NCBI GenBank assembly: GCA_014323965.1 | Contig: JACONB010000090.1 | Location: 1-7,027 of the forward strand | Direction: 5' to 3' | Length of the DNA stretch: 7,027 nucleotides | DNA from: Prochloron sp. SP5CPC1 | Lineage (GTDB): Bacteria > Cyanobacteriota > Cyanobacteriia > Cyanobacteriales > Prochloraceae | Part shown: piece after piece, positions 1 through 4,931 of the stretch | Position numbering within the stretch: the stretch's first letter is position 1 | Layout: each line of letters opens with the position of its first letter | Program-made: the position numbers and the translations under genes | The notes under the pieces: model-generated | What the model was told of the DNA's origin: nothing | The model's input: the letters and a program-made list of their open reading frames with translations, nothing else | Databases searched by the model: none

Positions 1-172
1 TTTCAAACCCTTTGCCTGTTTAACGACATCCGACAGAGCATGGAGCTAGCGTCGCACCCCAAGGTGTCATGACCGCGATAACGTTTACCTTTCGGTGAGC
101 TTGACCAACCGGGATAGCTTTGCACAGGTTTTACAAGCTTTAGCTAGGGTTTGTGGTTGGTCAATGCTCCAG
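1..172 (-). ncRNA. Candidate HEARO / IscB omega RNA, 3' end beyond the left edge
   Basis: Read on the minus strand, this stretch has no open frame but is highly structured. A 13-bp stem with one bulge (arms 98-110 and 155-168, core TTGACCAACC/GGTTGGTCAA) encloses an inner AGCT-rich hairpin. It is followed by an ACC-GAAA-GGT hairpin (87-96), which has a GNRA tetraloop only on the minus strand. Next come a CACC/GGTG hairpin (55-66) and a CGAC/GTCG stem (31-34 with 51-54). HEARO RNAs lie directly 5' of IscB (RRXRR/HNH nuclease) genes in cyanobacteria and act as their guide RNA. The order of elements, and blocks such as the one around CATGCTCTGTCGG, recall that family, but I am matching from memory. 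If correct, iscB starts just left of position 1 on the minus strand. The guide would come from the 5' flank near 172-195, inside the decayed toxin gene. Alternatives are another structured RNA or an insertion-sequence end. Confidence 0.5.
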
Positions 173-186
173 CCCATAGAACAATA

Positions 187-377
187 GTAACATATTTGTT
201 ACAGTGGCAAATTCTGCCAAGGTTTTATCTTGGTTCAGATGGACCCGGGTGTTCTACTGCACTATCCTCCACAAAAGGATAGTAATGCTCCACGTCTTTA
301 TCAAAAAATCCCAGAAAACTCCTAAAGGTGAGTTGGAAATGGCTAAACGTAGACAAAAAGAGATTTTGCGAAAATGA
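187..377 (+). pseudogene. HigB-like (phage Gp49 family) toxin, 5'-truncated and frameshifted remnant
   Basis: The frame ending at TGA 375-377 encodes RVFYCT, then a MLHVFIKKSQKTP block, then a basic MAKRRQKEIL tail. This is the typical C-terminal third of RelE/HigB-type mRNA interferases of the Gp49 family, which cut mRNA on the ribosome. Just upstream another frame gives WQILPRFYLGSDG, which resembles the family's 'LWEIR...DG' strand. The two frames join if one base is restored near 243-244, giving DG-T-RVFYC. Nothing like the first half of the roughly 110-residue toxin is visible. That region is replaced at about 180 by the structured RNA on the minus strand. The stop overlaps the next start as ATGA, the usual toxin-antitoxin coupling for this family. 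I consider it inactive. Confidence 0.6.
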
Positions 378-625
378 GACATAATGAATTGAAAAAAAAG
401 GCTTTACAAAATCAGGAAGTCCAAGCCGCTTATGAAGCATTAGAATCAGAATTTGTCCTCTTGCGCCAAGAAGCTGAACTGCGTCCGCTCCAAGGTTCTG
501 ATGATACTTCTGGATCTCTTGCAGCTCCTTCCCCCGATGAAGTCCGAGACAAGCTAGAAGCGTTACAAATTATGGAAGAAGATATTGCTGATGCTGTTAC
601 TTGGGCGCGCGACTCATTACGATAA
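374..625 (+). CDS. Chimeric antitoxin-like protein (HigA start, different C-terminus)
   Basis: This 83-residue protein starts at the ATG of an ATGA overlap with the toxin remnant. Residues 1-33 (MRHNELKKKALQNQEVQAAY onwards, to LLRQ) match the N-terminal helix found ahead of the HTH domain in HigA antitoxins that pair with Gp49-type toxins. The expected HTH domain is missing. After a low-complexity linker (about 34-50), the tail (DEVRDKLEALQIMEEDIADA, then VTWARDSL) is a short acidic helical segment. It resembles the small partner proteins encoded just before PIN toxins of the COG1569 type. The PIN gene begins only 2 nt after the stop. I infer that a deletion fused two antitoxin genes in frame. 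Whether the product still neutralises anything is unknown, and without an HTH it should not bind DNA as HigA does. Confidence 0.6.
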   Translation: MRHNELKKKALQNQEVQAAYEALESEFVLLRQEAELRPLQGSDDTSGSLAAPSPDEVRDKLEALQIMEEDIADAVTWARDSLR

Positions 626-627
626 TA

Positions 628-1097
628 ATGCGAGTTGTATTGGATACGAATACAGTATTGTCTGCGCTGGTGTTTCGTAAGGGGCGATTATCTTGGCTGC
701 GGCAGGTCTGGCAGCAGGGACAGCTTGTCGGGCTAGTTTCTGAGGCGACACTGAGAGAACTACGACGAGTTTTGAACTATAGCAAATTCAAATTCTCTAG
801 CACTGAGCAAGAGGTTGACACACAGTCTTATTAAATGAATATTTGCCTTTTTGTGAATGTGTTGAAATTTCTAATCCACCACCTACGGTTCCAGAGTGTC
901 GAGATCCAAAGGATACTCCTTTTTTGTGGTTAGCGACCCGCGCTCGCGCGGATCTGCCCATAGGGCAGCGCGCAGGGCAGGCAGATTACTTGGTGACCGG
1001 AGATCGGGATATCACTGCGCTGACAGACAAGTTCTCAGTTCCGATTGTGACGGGAGAGATGTTTAAGAGAATTGTGAAAAGAAACCCAACACAATAA
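628..1097 (+). pseudogene. PIN-domain toxin (COG1569 type), frameshifted and carrying a palindromic insertion
   Basis: The N-terminal half (ATG 628) reads MRVVLDTNTVLSALVF with catalytic Asp6 and the SEATLREL helix (Glu44). This frame stops at 832-834. The rest lies in the frame shifted by one, open from 819. It encodes LLNEYLPFCE, ECRDPKDTPFLWLA with the conserved Asp residues, and ADYLVTGDRDI, ending at TAA 1095-1097. All PIN acidic residues are therefore encoded, but in two frames joined somewhere in 811-824. PIN toxins of this group are Mg-dependent ribonucleases. Between FLWLA and ADYLV, where the family has only a few residues, there are about 12 extra ones (RARADLPIGQRA), encoded by a GC-rich palindromic block that keeps frame. 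ATG 628 is preferred over an upstream TTG at 601 because it gives the canonical VVLDTN start and a 2-nt gap after the preceding gene. Confidence 0.75.
934..982. repeat. GC-rich palindromic insertion inside the PIN gene
   Basis: This block is far richer in G+C than its surroundings and is built of nested inverted repeats. CTGCCC (954-959) pairs with GGGCAG (963-968) across ATA. GCGCG (946-950) pairs with CGCGC (969-973) outside it. ATCTGCC (952-958) can also pair with GGCAGAT (980-986). AGGGCAG occurs twice (962-968 and 974-980). It falls at a point in the PIN protein where homologues have no extra residues. It looks like a small palindromic mobile repeat that inserted in frame, comparable in style to the Rickettsia palindromic elements. 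Exact ends cannot be fixed without an uninterrupted relative. Confidence 0.55.
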
Positions 1098-1119
1098 CAC
1101 AGACCGTTTTTTATACCCC

Positions 1120-1148
1120 TTGACACATTGAGAAAAAGTCGCTACCAT
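1120..1148 (+). promoter_or_regulatory. Sigma-70-type promoter with overlapping dyads, upstream of the orphan antitoxin
   Basis: A perfect -35 TTGACA (1120-1125) is followed 17 bp later by TACCAT (1143-1148), a 4/6 match to TATAAT. The -10 box is one arm of an inverted repeat, ACCAT (1144-1148) with ATGGT (1156-1160). This runs into a second one, GGTG-T-CACC (1158-1166). Dyads across the -10 and start point are where TA antitoxins bind to repress their own operons, so this is a plausible autoregulatory operator. A strong purine stretch AAGGGGGAG lies at 1175-1183. Confidence 0.55.
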
Positions 1149-1238
1149 AGAGATAATGGTGTCACCTGAGCACCAAGGGGGAGTGATTTGAATTTCCTAA
1201 CACAACCGGACACCAGAAACTGACAGTGAGACAAGATA

Positions 1239-1544
1239 ATGACGGTATTAATGCAACAAACATTTGACAAAATTTTACTGCTTTCTGAAGAGAAACAAAA
1301 TACTCTTGCTACATATCTATAGAAGCATATGGACGATAAGCAGCAAAAAGCTGAGAAAGAAAAGCGGATTAGGGAAGGAACCTATATCATTGATGATTTC
1401 AACGAAGAAACTCAACAAGCAATCAGAAATATTGAAGAATTTAAAAACTTAACGGTTTGTGAAAATCCAGACGATCTCTATAAAAAATTAGGCATTTCTG
1501 GCAAATACCATGACAGAGACCATATCTTTCCGAATAAGATATGA
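1239..1544 (+). pseudogene. Orphan antitoxin-like gene interrupted by an amber codon
   Basis: One frame runs from ATG 1239 to TGA 1542-1544, broken only by TAG at 1320-1322 (codon 28). Before the stop it reads MTVLMQQTFDKILLLSEEKQ and then NTLATYL. After it come KHMDDKQQ, an EKRIREGTYIIDDFNEETQQ segment, and NPDDLYKKLGI. The N-terminal part is the kind of helical dimerisation/DNA-binding segment seen in small cyanobacterial TA antitoxins, and the C-terminal part is the acidic toxin-wrapping tail. I recognise the type but not a named family. ATG 1329 after the amber could restart translation, giving 71 residues without the N-terminal domain. The last 15 residues (SGKYHDRDHIFPNKI) look unlike the rest and may be a junction. 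No toxin gene follows, because the next 140 bp are non-coding. A sequencing error or suppression of the amber would be alternatives to decay. Confidence 0.55.
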
Positions 1545-1585
1545 AACGTTGCCAAAATTGCTCAACACGCCCTCTCTTATCTTTA

Positions 1586-1613
1586 CTCTGTGTCCTCTGC
1601 GTCTCTGCGGTTT
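1586..1613. repeat. Dispersed low-complexity repeat, 'TCCTCTGCGTCTCTGCGG' type
   Basis: The stretch consists of imperfect 7-9-bp units of CTCTGTG/CTCTGCG ending in CGGTTT. I recognise this word (reverse complement AACCGCAGAGACGCAGAGG) as a very common intergenic repeat in cyanobacterial genomes. It sits between the broken antitoxin and flv1. A degenerate relative lies just after flv1 at 3422-3449. Confidence 0.6.
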
Positions 1614-1686
1614 AATCAAGGAACAGTTCTCCAATTAATAAATTAATTTATACATTAATATCTTATTAGAACATAAAAGTAATAAA

Positions 1687-3408
1687 ATGACAGTAAATAA
1701 ACCAAGAGATGTCCAAGTATATTTCATTACAGAAGATACCAGAGTAATGCGATCGCGCACTTGGGACAGACTCAAATTTGAAATAGAGTACGGGTTAAAA
1801 AGAGGTACCACAGCTAACAGCTTTTTAATTCAAGGAGAGAAAACCGCCTTAATCGATCCACCAGGAGAATCTTTTACTGAAATTTTTCTCACTGCATTAA
1901 AAGAAAGAATTAACCTCACAGACATCGATTATATCATTCTGGGTCATGTCAATCCCAACCGAGGGGTCACCCTGAAAGCAATACTGGAACTTGCACCCAA
2001 TATTGCCTTAATCTGTTCCAATCCCGGAGCTATTACCCTTAGCAAAATTTTCCCAGAACAAGAATTAAAAATAACGGTGGTCAAAGGAGGAGAAACTGTA
2101 AATTTAGGTAACGGTCATCTCCTAGAATTCGTCCCCACACCGGACCCCCGCTTTCCCGATCGCCTTTGTACTTACGACACCATTTCCCAAATCCTCTATA
2201 CGGACAAACTCTTTGGTGCCCATATCTGTAAGGATCAGGTCTTAGACGAAGGTTGGCAAGTCTATACCGAAGACCGTCGCTACTATTTCGATTGTCTCAT
2301 GGCGCCCCACGCCGGGCAAGTCACCGCAGCCTTAGATAAACTGAGCAGTTTCCCAGCCAAAATATACGCTCCGGGTCACGGTCCTTTAGTTCGCTATGGT
2401 TTAACAGAATTAAATGTAGCCTATCAAAAATGGGCAACCCAACAAAAGCTACAATCAATAAATGCTGTTTTAATCTATGCTTCAGCCTATGGAAATACCG
2501 CAACCCTAGCCCAGGCCATCGCCCGGGGTATTACCAAAGCGGGAGTGGGGGTAGAATCCATTAATGCAGAATTTGCCGAACCGGATGAAATCAAAGCAGC
2601 AGTGGAAAAATCAGCTGGCTTTATCTTTGGTTCCCCTACTCTTGGTGGTCATGCACCGACCCAGATCCAAACAGCCTTAGGTATAGCCCTAGCCAATGGG
2701 AATAAAAATAAACTGGTGGGGGTATTTGGTTCCTATGGTTGGAGTGGAGAAGCCATCGATTTGTTAGAAAGTAAATTCCGGGACGGCGGCTATACCTTTG
2801 GCTTTGAGACAATTCGGGTCAAATTTAAACCCACTGACGTCACCCTCAAATACTGCGAAGAAGCAGGAACAGATTTTGCTCAAGGATTGAAAAAAGCGCA
2901 AAGAGCACGGAAACCTAAGGGGGTAGGGAGTGCAGGGGCGCGGACAGAACAAGCTTTGGGTAAAATTGTCGGCTCTCTCTGCGTCGTAACTACGCAGCAA
3001 GGGGACTTGGGTGGTGGAATGCTGGCGAGTTGGGTATCTCAAGCTACCTTCAATCCCCCCGGTTTTACAGTAGCGGTAGCCAAAGAAAGGGCGATCGAAT
3101 CTTTGTTACATACAGATGCGTCATTCGTCCTCAATATTTTGCAGGAAGGGAATGAAAAGGCTCTCATGAAACAATTCCTCAAACCTTTTGCACCAGGAGA
3201 AGACCGTTTTGCCAATTTGGCGGTAAAAATAGCAGAAAATGGTTCTCCCATTCTTCAAGATGCTCTCGCTTATCTGGAATGTCGGGTAGCAAATCGGATG
3301 GAATGTGGGGATCACTGGGTTATTTACGCGGTAGCAAAGAAAGGAGAGGTGTTGCAAAATTCAGGAGTAACAGCCATCCATCACCGCAAATCCGGCAGTC
3401 ATTATTAA
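1687..3408 (+). CDS. flv1: Flavodiiron protein, Flv1-type (diflavin flavoprotein, class C)
   Basis: This 573-residue protein is full length for cyanobacterial flavodiiron proteins. These act in the cytosol as heterodimers (Flv1/Flv3) that reduce O2 to water with electrons from photosystem I, protecting it under fluctuating light. Three domains are seen. They are a metallo-beta-lactamase-like domain (about 25-250), a flavodoxin domain (about 258-400, FMN loop YASAYGNTATLA) and a C-terminal flavin-reductase domain (about 420-573, VGSLCVVT and GMLASWVSQATFNPPGF). The iron site is non-canonical. The usual HxExDH is HVNPNR (87-92), the next His position is Arg155, the bridging Asp is Lys174, and His231 is kept. 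Loss of these ligands is typical of Flv1 and Flv2 and contrasts with Flv3 and Flv4. I choose Flv1 over Flv2 on overall similarity, less surely than the family. ATG 1687 has no clear Shine-Dalgarno sequence. No flv3 is adjacent. Confidence 0.9.
   Translation: MTVNKPRDVQVYFITEDTRVMRSRTWDRLKFEIEYGLKRGTTANSFLIQGEKTALIDPPGESFTEIFLTALKERINLTDIDYIILGHVNPNRGVTLKAILELAPNIALICSNPGAITLSKIFPEQELKITVVKGGETVNLGNGHLLEFVPTPDPRFPDRLCTYDTISQILYTDKLFGAHICKDQVLDEGWQVYTEDRRYYFDCLMAPHAGQVTAALDKLSSFPAKIYAPGHGPLVRYGLTELNVAYQKWATQQKLQSINAVLIYASAYGNTATLAQAIARGITKAGVGVESINAEFAEPDEIKAAVEKSAGFIFGSPTLGGHAPTQIQTALGIALANGNKNKLVGVFGSYGWSGEAIDLLESKFRDGGYTFGFETIRVKFKPTDVTLKYCEEAGTDFAQGLKKAQRARKPKGVGSAGARTEQALGKIVGSLCVVTTQQGDLGGGMLASWVSQATFNPPGFTVAVAKERAIESLLHTDASFVLNILQEGNEKALMKQFLKPFAPGEDRFANLAVKIAENGSPILQDALAYLECRVANRMECGDHWVIYAVAKKGEVLQNSGVTAIHHRKSGSHY
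1749..1756. repeat. HIP1 octamer GCGATCGC
   Basis: This is an exact copy of the highly iterated palindrome of cyanobacterial genomes, here within the start of flv1. A second copy lies in trpF. Confidence 0.85.
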
Positions 3409-3421
3409 GTTGCCTCCAACT

Positions 3422-3449
3422 CTCTCGTATCGTGCGCCTCTGTGGTTCA
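3422..3449. repeat. Degenerate copy of the CTCTGCG-type dispersed repeat
   Basis: The core TGCGCCTCTGTGGTTCA matches the end of the repeat at 1586-1613 in the same orientation; the 5' part is diverged. It lies 14 bp after the flv1 stop and directly before the left end of the TnpB element. Confidence 0.4.
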
Positions 3450-3455
3450 ACGAAT

Positions 3456-3536
3456 GCGCTCCAGTCCCCACCCTCAGCTTGCGGGGTGGGGAGGTAGAGC
3501 GCGGCAATTGAGGGGTTCGATGCCCCGATAATTGCC
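3456..3536 (+). other. Tandem left-end hairpins with tRNA-like D-arm and T-arm sequences
   Basis: Hairpin 1 is GCGCTC (3456-3461) with GAGCGC (3497-3502), and an inner 8-bp stem CCCCACCC (3466-3473) with GGGTGGGG (3484-3491). The strong inner stem is typical of the left end recognised as single-stranded DNA by Y1 transposases. Hairpin 2 follows with no gap: GGCAATT (3503-3509) with AATTGCC (3530-3536), enclosing GGGG-TTCGATG-CCCC (3512-3526). The 7-base TTCGATG loop fits the T-loop consensus of tRNAs, and GCTC...GGTAGAGC resembles a D-arm whose loop holds the inner hairpin. There is no anticodon arm or acceptor pairing, so it is not a working tRNA gene. Confidence 0.6.
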
Positions 3537-3539
3537 AGC

Positions 3540-3569
3540 TTGACATTGTATCTTCACAGGAATTAAAAT
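3540..3569 (+). promoter_or_regulatory. tnpB promoter
   Basis: A perfect -35 TTGACA (3540-3545) lies 18 bp before TAAAAT (3564-3569), a 5/6 match. The start point would be near 3576, about 18 nt before the tnpB ATG. A dyad surrounds the -10: TCTTCACA-GGA (3551-3561) with TCC-T-TGTGAAGA (3577-3588), one base bulged. This could be an operator or a structure limiting tnpB expression. Confidence 0.55.
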
Positions 3570-3877
3570 ACGATTGTCCTTGTGAAGAAGATCATGAAGC
3601 AAGTCATCACGGCAAAGTTAAAGTTAAAGTTAACGAGTAAGCAAAAGCAATCTGTGAGACAAACAACCTTGGCTTATCGTGACGCAATGAATTATGCTTC
3701 ACAAGTAGCTTTTGTGAATAACAAGTTGAGTAGTGCAGCCAAACTACAAAAGTTGGTCTATTACGATATCAGAGAAAAATTTAACCTTCCTGCTCAGATG
3801 TCGTGCAATGTCCCTCGTCAAGTGGCAGCTACATACAAAAGTTTATGGAGCAAGGTAAAACAAAACGTTAATAAACT

Positions 3878-3884
3878 AAAAAAA
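3878..3884 (+). promoter_or_regulatory. Possible -1 frameshift (slippery) site in tnpB
   Basis: In the upstream tnpB frame the codons are CTA-AAA-AAA-TTA, so the heptamer A-AAA-AAA fits the X-XXY-YYZ rule for -1 tandem slippage. The shifted frame is exactly the one encoding the rest of TnpB. The zero-frame stop is 6 nt downstream of the heptamer. Runs of seven A also allow RNA-polymerase slippage. I see no strong stimulatory hairpin immediately downstream. Confidence 0.4.
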
Positions 3885-4759
3885 TTATGCTAAAAAAGCG
3901 ATATAAGGGCTTAGACCAAGCCCCTAAATTTATCTCTCGTACGACTACGTTAAACTATCAGCGTGATTACTCTTTTAAGGCTAATCGTGCCGTTAGCCTT
4001 AGTACCTTAAATGGTCGGATTGTTGTACCTTACGATGGTTATAACAAACATATAGACTTGATCAAAAACGGTGTCAAGATTGGAGCTGGTAAGATTGTTT
4101 ACCAGCGTGAGTCTAAAATTTACTACTTGATGGTAAGTCTAGAAGTAGAACTACCTGACATTGACCCAAACCGAATAACAAGAGTGTCTGGCGTTGATGT
4201 TGGACAAAGATACCTGAGTGTGGAAACAGACCTCACTAACCAGTGTAAATTCTACTCAGGAAAAGCTGTTAGACACAAGGCTAATTGTTATCACAAGGCT
4301 AGACAATCATTGCAGCGTCAAGGCACTCGTTCAGCAAAGCGTAGATTGATTGCTTTGTCTGGGAGAGAGAGACGGTTTATCGCTGATGTCAACCACCAAA
4401 TCAGTAAGCAGATTGCTAAACCTAATAGCCTAATTGGACTAGAAGACTTGACTCGAATACGGGAAAGAATCAAGTCTAAGACTGGCAAAAAGGCAAGTAA
4501 GAAACAGCGCAAAGCTAATAGAAATAAAGCTAAATGGTCATTCGCTGAATTGCACAGCTATATTGACTACAAAGCCAATCTAAATGGCTCTCTAGTCACT
4601 AAAGTGCCGGCTCATTACACTTCGCAAAGTTGCGTAAAGTGTGGACATACATCTAGAGCTAATCGACCCAACAAAGGACTATTATTCCGTTGTGAATGCT
4701 GTGGCTATCAGTTGCACGCTGATTTGTTGGGAAGTCGAAATATTGCCTTAAGAGCGTTA

Positions 4760-4912
4760 CTTGTTCGGCAGGACTGGATGAGTACGGGGATTTTGTCAGC
4801 ATCCCCTAATATGTCAGACGATGAAACCAAAGCTGAGATTCTGCAAAGATTCTCAGAGTTGCGGTGGAGTCTAGATGCAAGCTCCGACCTCAGCGATAGC
4901 GGATCGGAGTAG
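4760..4912 (+). ncRNA. Probable TnpB omega (right-end) RNA overlapping the tnpB 3' end
   Basis: In this superfamily the omega RNA scaffold overlaps the end of tnpB and its guide is the flanking DNA after the right end. Here the last 50 codons have hairpins. GGGGAT (4786-4791) pairs with ATCCCC (4801-4806), TGAGA with TCTCA surrounds 4835-4855, and CTCCGA (4882-4887) pairs with TCGGAG (4904-4909) at the stop. The protein tail (after ADLLGSRNIAL) is low in recognisable domain content, as expected where RNA structure dominates. If so, the guide begins near 4913-4918 and reads into the tlyA start. The 5' end is a guess. Confidence 0.45.
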
Positions 4913-4931
4913 TTGACTTAAAATAGTTACC

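Larger units (their letters stand above)
3594..4912 (+). pseudogene. tnpB: TnpB RNA-guided endonuclease, split by a -1 frameshift
   Basis: Two frames together cover a complete TnpB of about 439 residues. Part one (ATG 3594, MKQVITAKLKLKL; the upstream GTG 3582 is less likely) holds the N-terminal HTH-like region and stops at TAA 3891-3893. Part two is open from 3875 and ends at TAG 4910-4912. Residue numbers here count from ATG 3887 in part two. The RuvC-like triad is intact: Asp104 (GVDVGQRYLS), Glu186 (IGLEDLTRI) and Asp279 (HADLLGSRNI). The zinc ribbon is also intact (C249-C252 and C269-C272). TnpB is a DNA nuclease guided by omega RNA from its own 3' end and helps retain the element. The frames join at A-AAA-AAA (3878-3884), a canonical slippery heptamer. 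A -1 slip there gives ...KLKKIMLKKRYKGLD and restores the protein, so the gene may be recoded rather than dead. A simple indel in the A-run or a sequencing error is equally possible. Confidence 0.8.
3450..4915 (+). mobile_element. IS200/IS605-superfamily element, TnpB only (IS1341-like)
   Basis: This segment contains paired hairpins at its left side, a promoter, one tnpB (split by a frameshift), and a 3' hairpin (CTCCGA 4882-4887 with TCGGAG 4904-4909) at the stop codon. There is no tnpA (Y1 transposase), so mobility would need one in trans. The left boundary is placed just before the hairpin pair and the right one just after the tnpB stop. Both are estimates, since these elements have no terminal inverted repeats or target duplications. 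The motif TTGAC occurs at 3540 and at 4913-4917. The element lies between flv1 and tlyA and abuts the tlyA start. Confidence 0.75.

Noticed and set aside
187..202. NtcA binding site (GTA...TAC dyad)
   Set aside because: The GTA and TAC are separated by 10 bases instead of the required 8, and the site is inside toxin coding remnants, not upstream of an intact gene.
225..440. Minus-strand open frame of 71 codons
   Set aside because: It is the complement of the toxin remnant and antitoxin start, whose plus-strand frames match known families; the minus-strand product has no recognisable motif.
1264..1452. Plus-strand open frame of 62 codons overlapping the orphan antitoxin
   Set aside because: It is in the wrong frame relative to the recognisable antitoxin sequence and reads as low-complexity Lys/Leu.
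2764..3357. Several minus-strand open frames inside flv1
   Set aside because: They are shadows of a clear, full-length plus-strand gene and have no starts or motifs of their own.
3456..3536. Functional tRNA gene
   Set aside because: D-arm-like and T-arm-like parts exist, but only 9 bases lie between them, with no anticodon arm and no pairing acceptor strands.
3614..3631. Three tandem AAAGTT hexamers as a repeat element
   Set aside because: They encode the KLKLKL strand near the TnpB N-terminus and need no further explanation.
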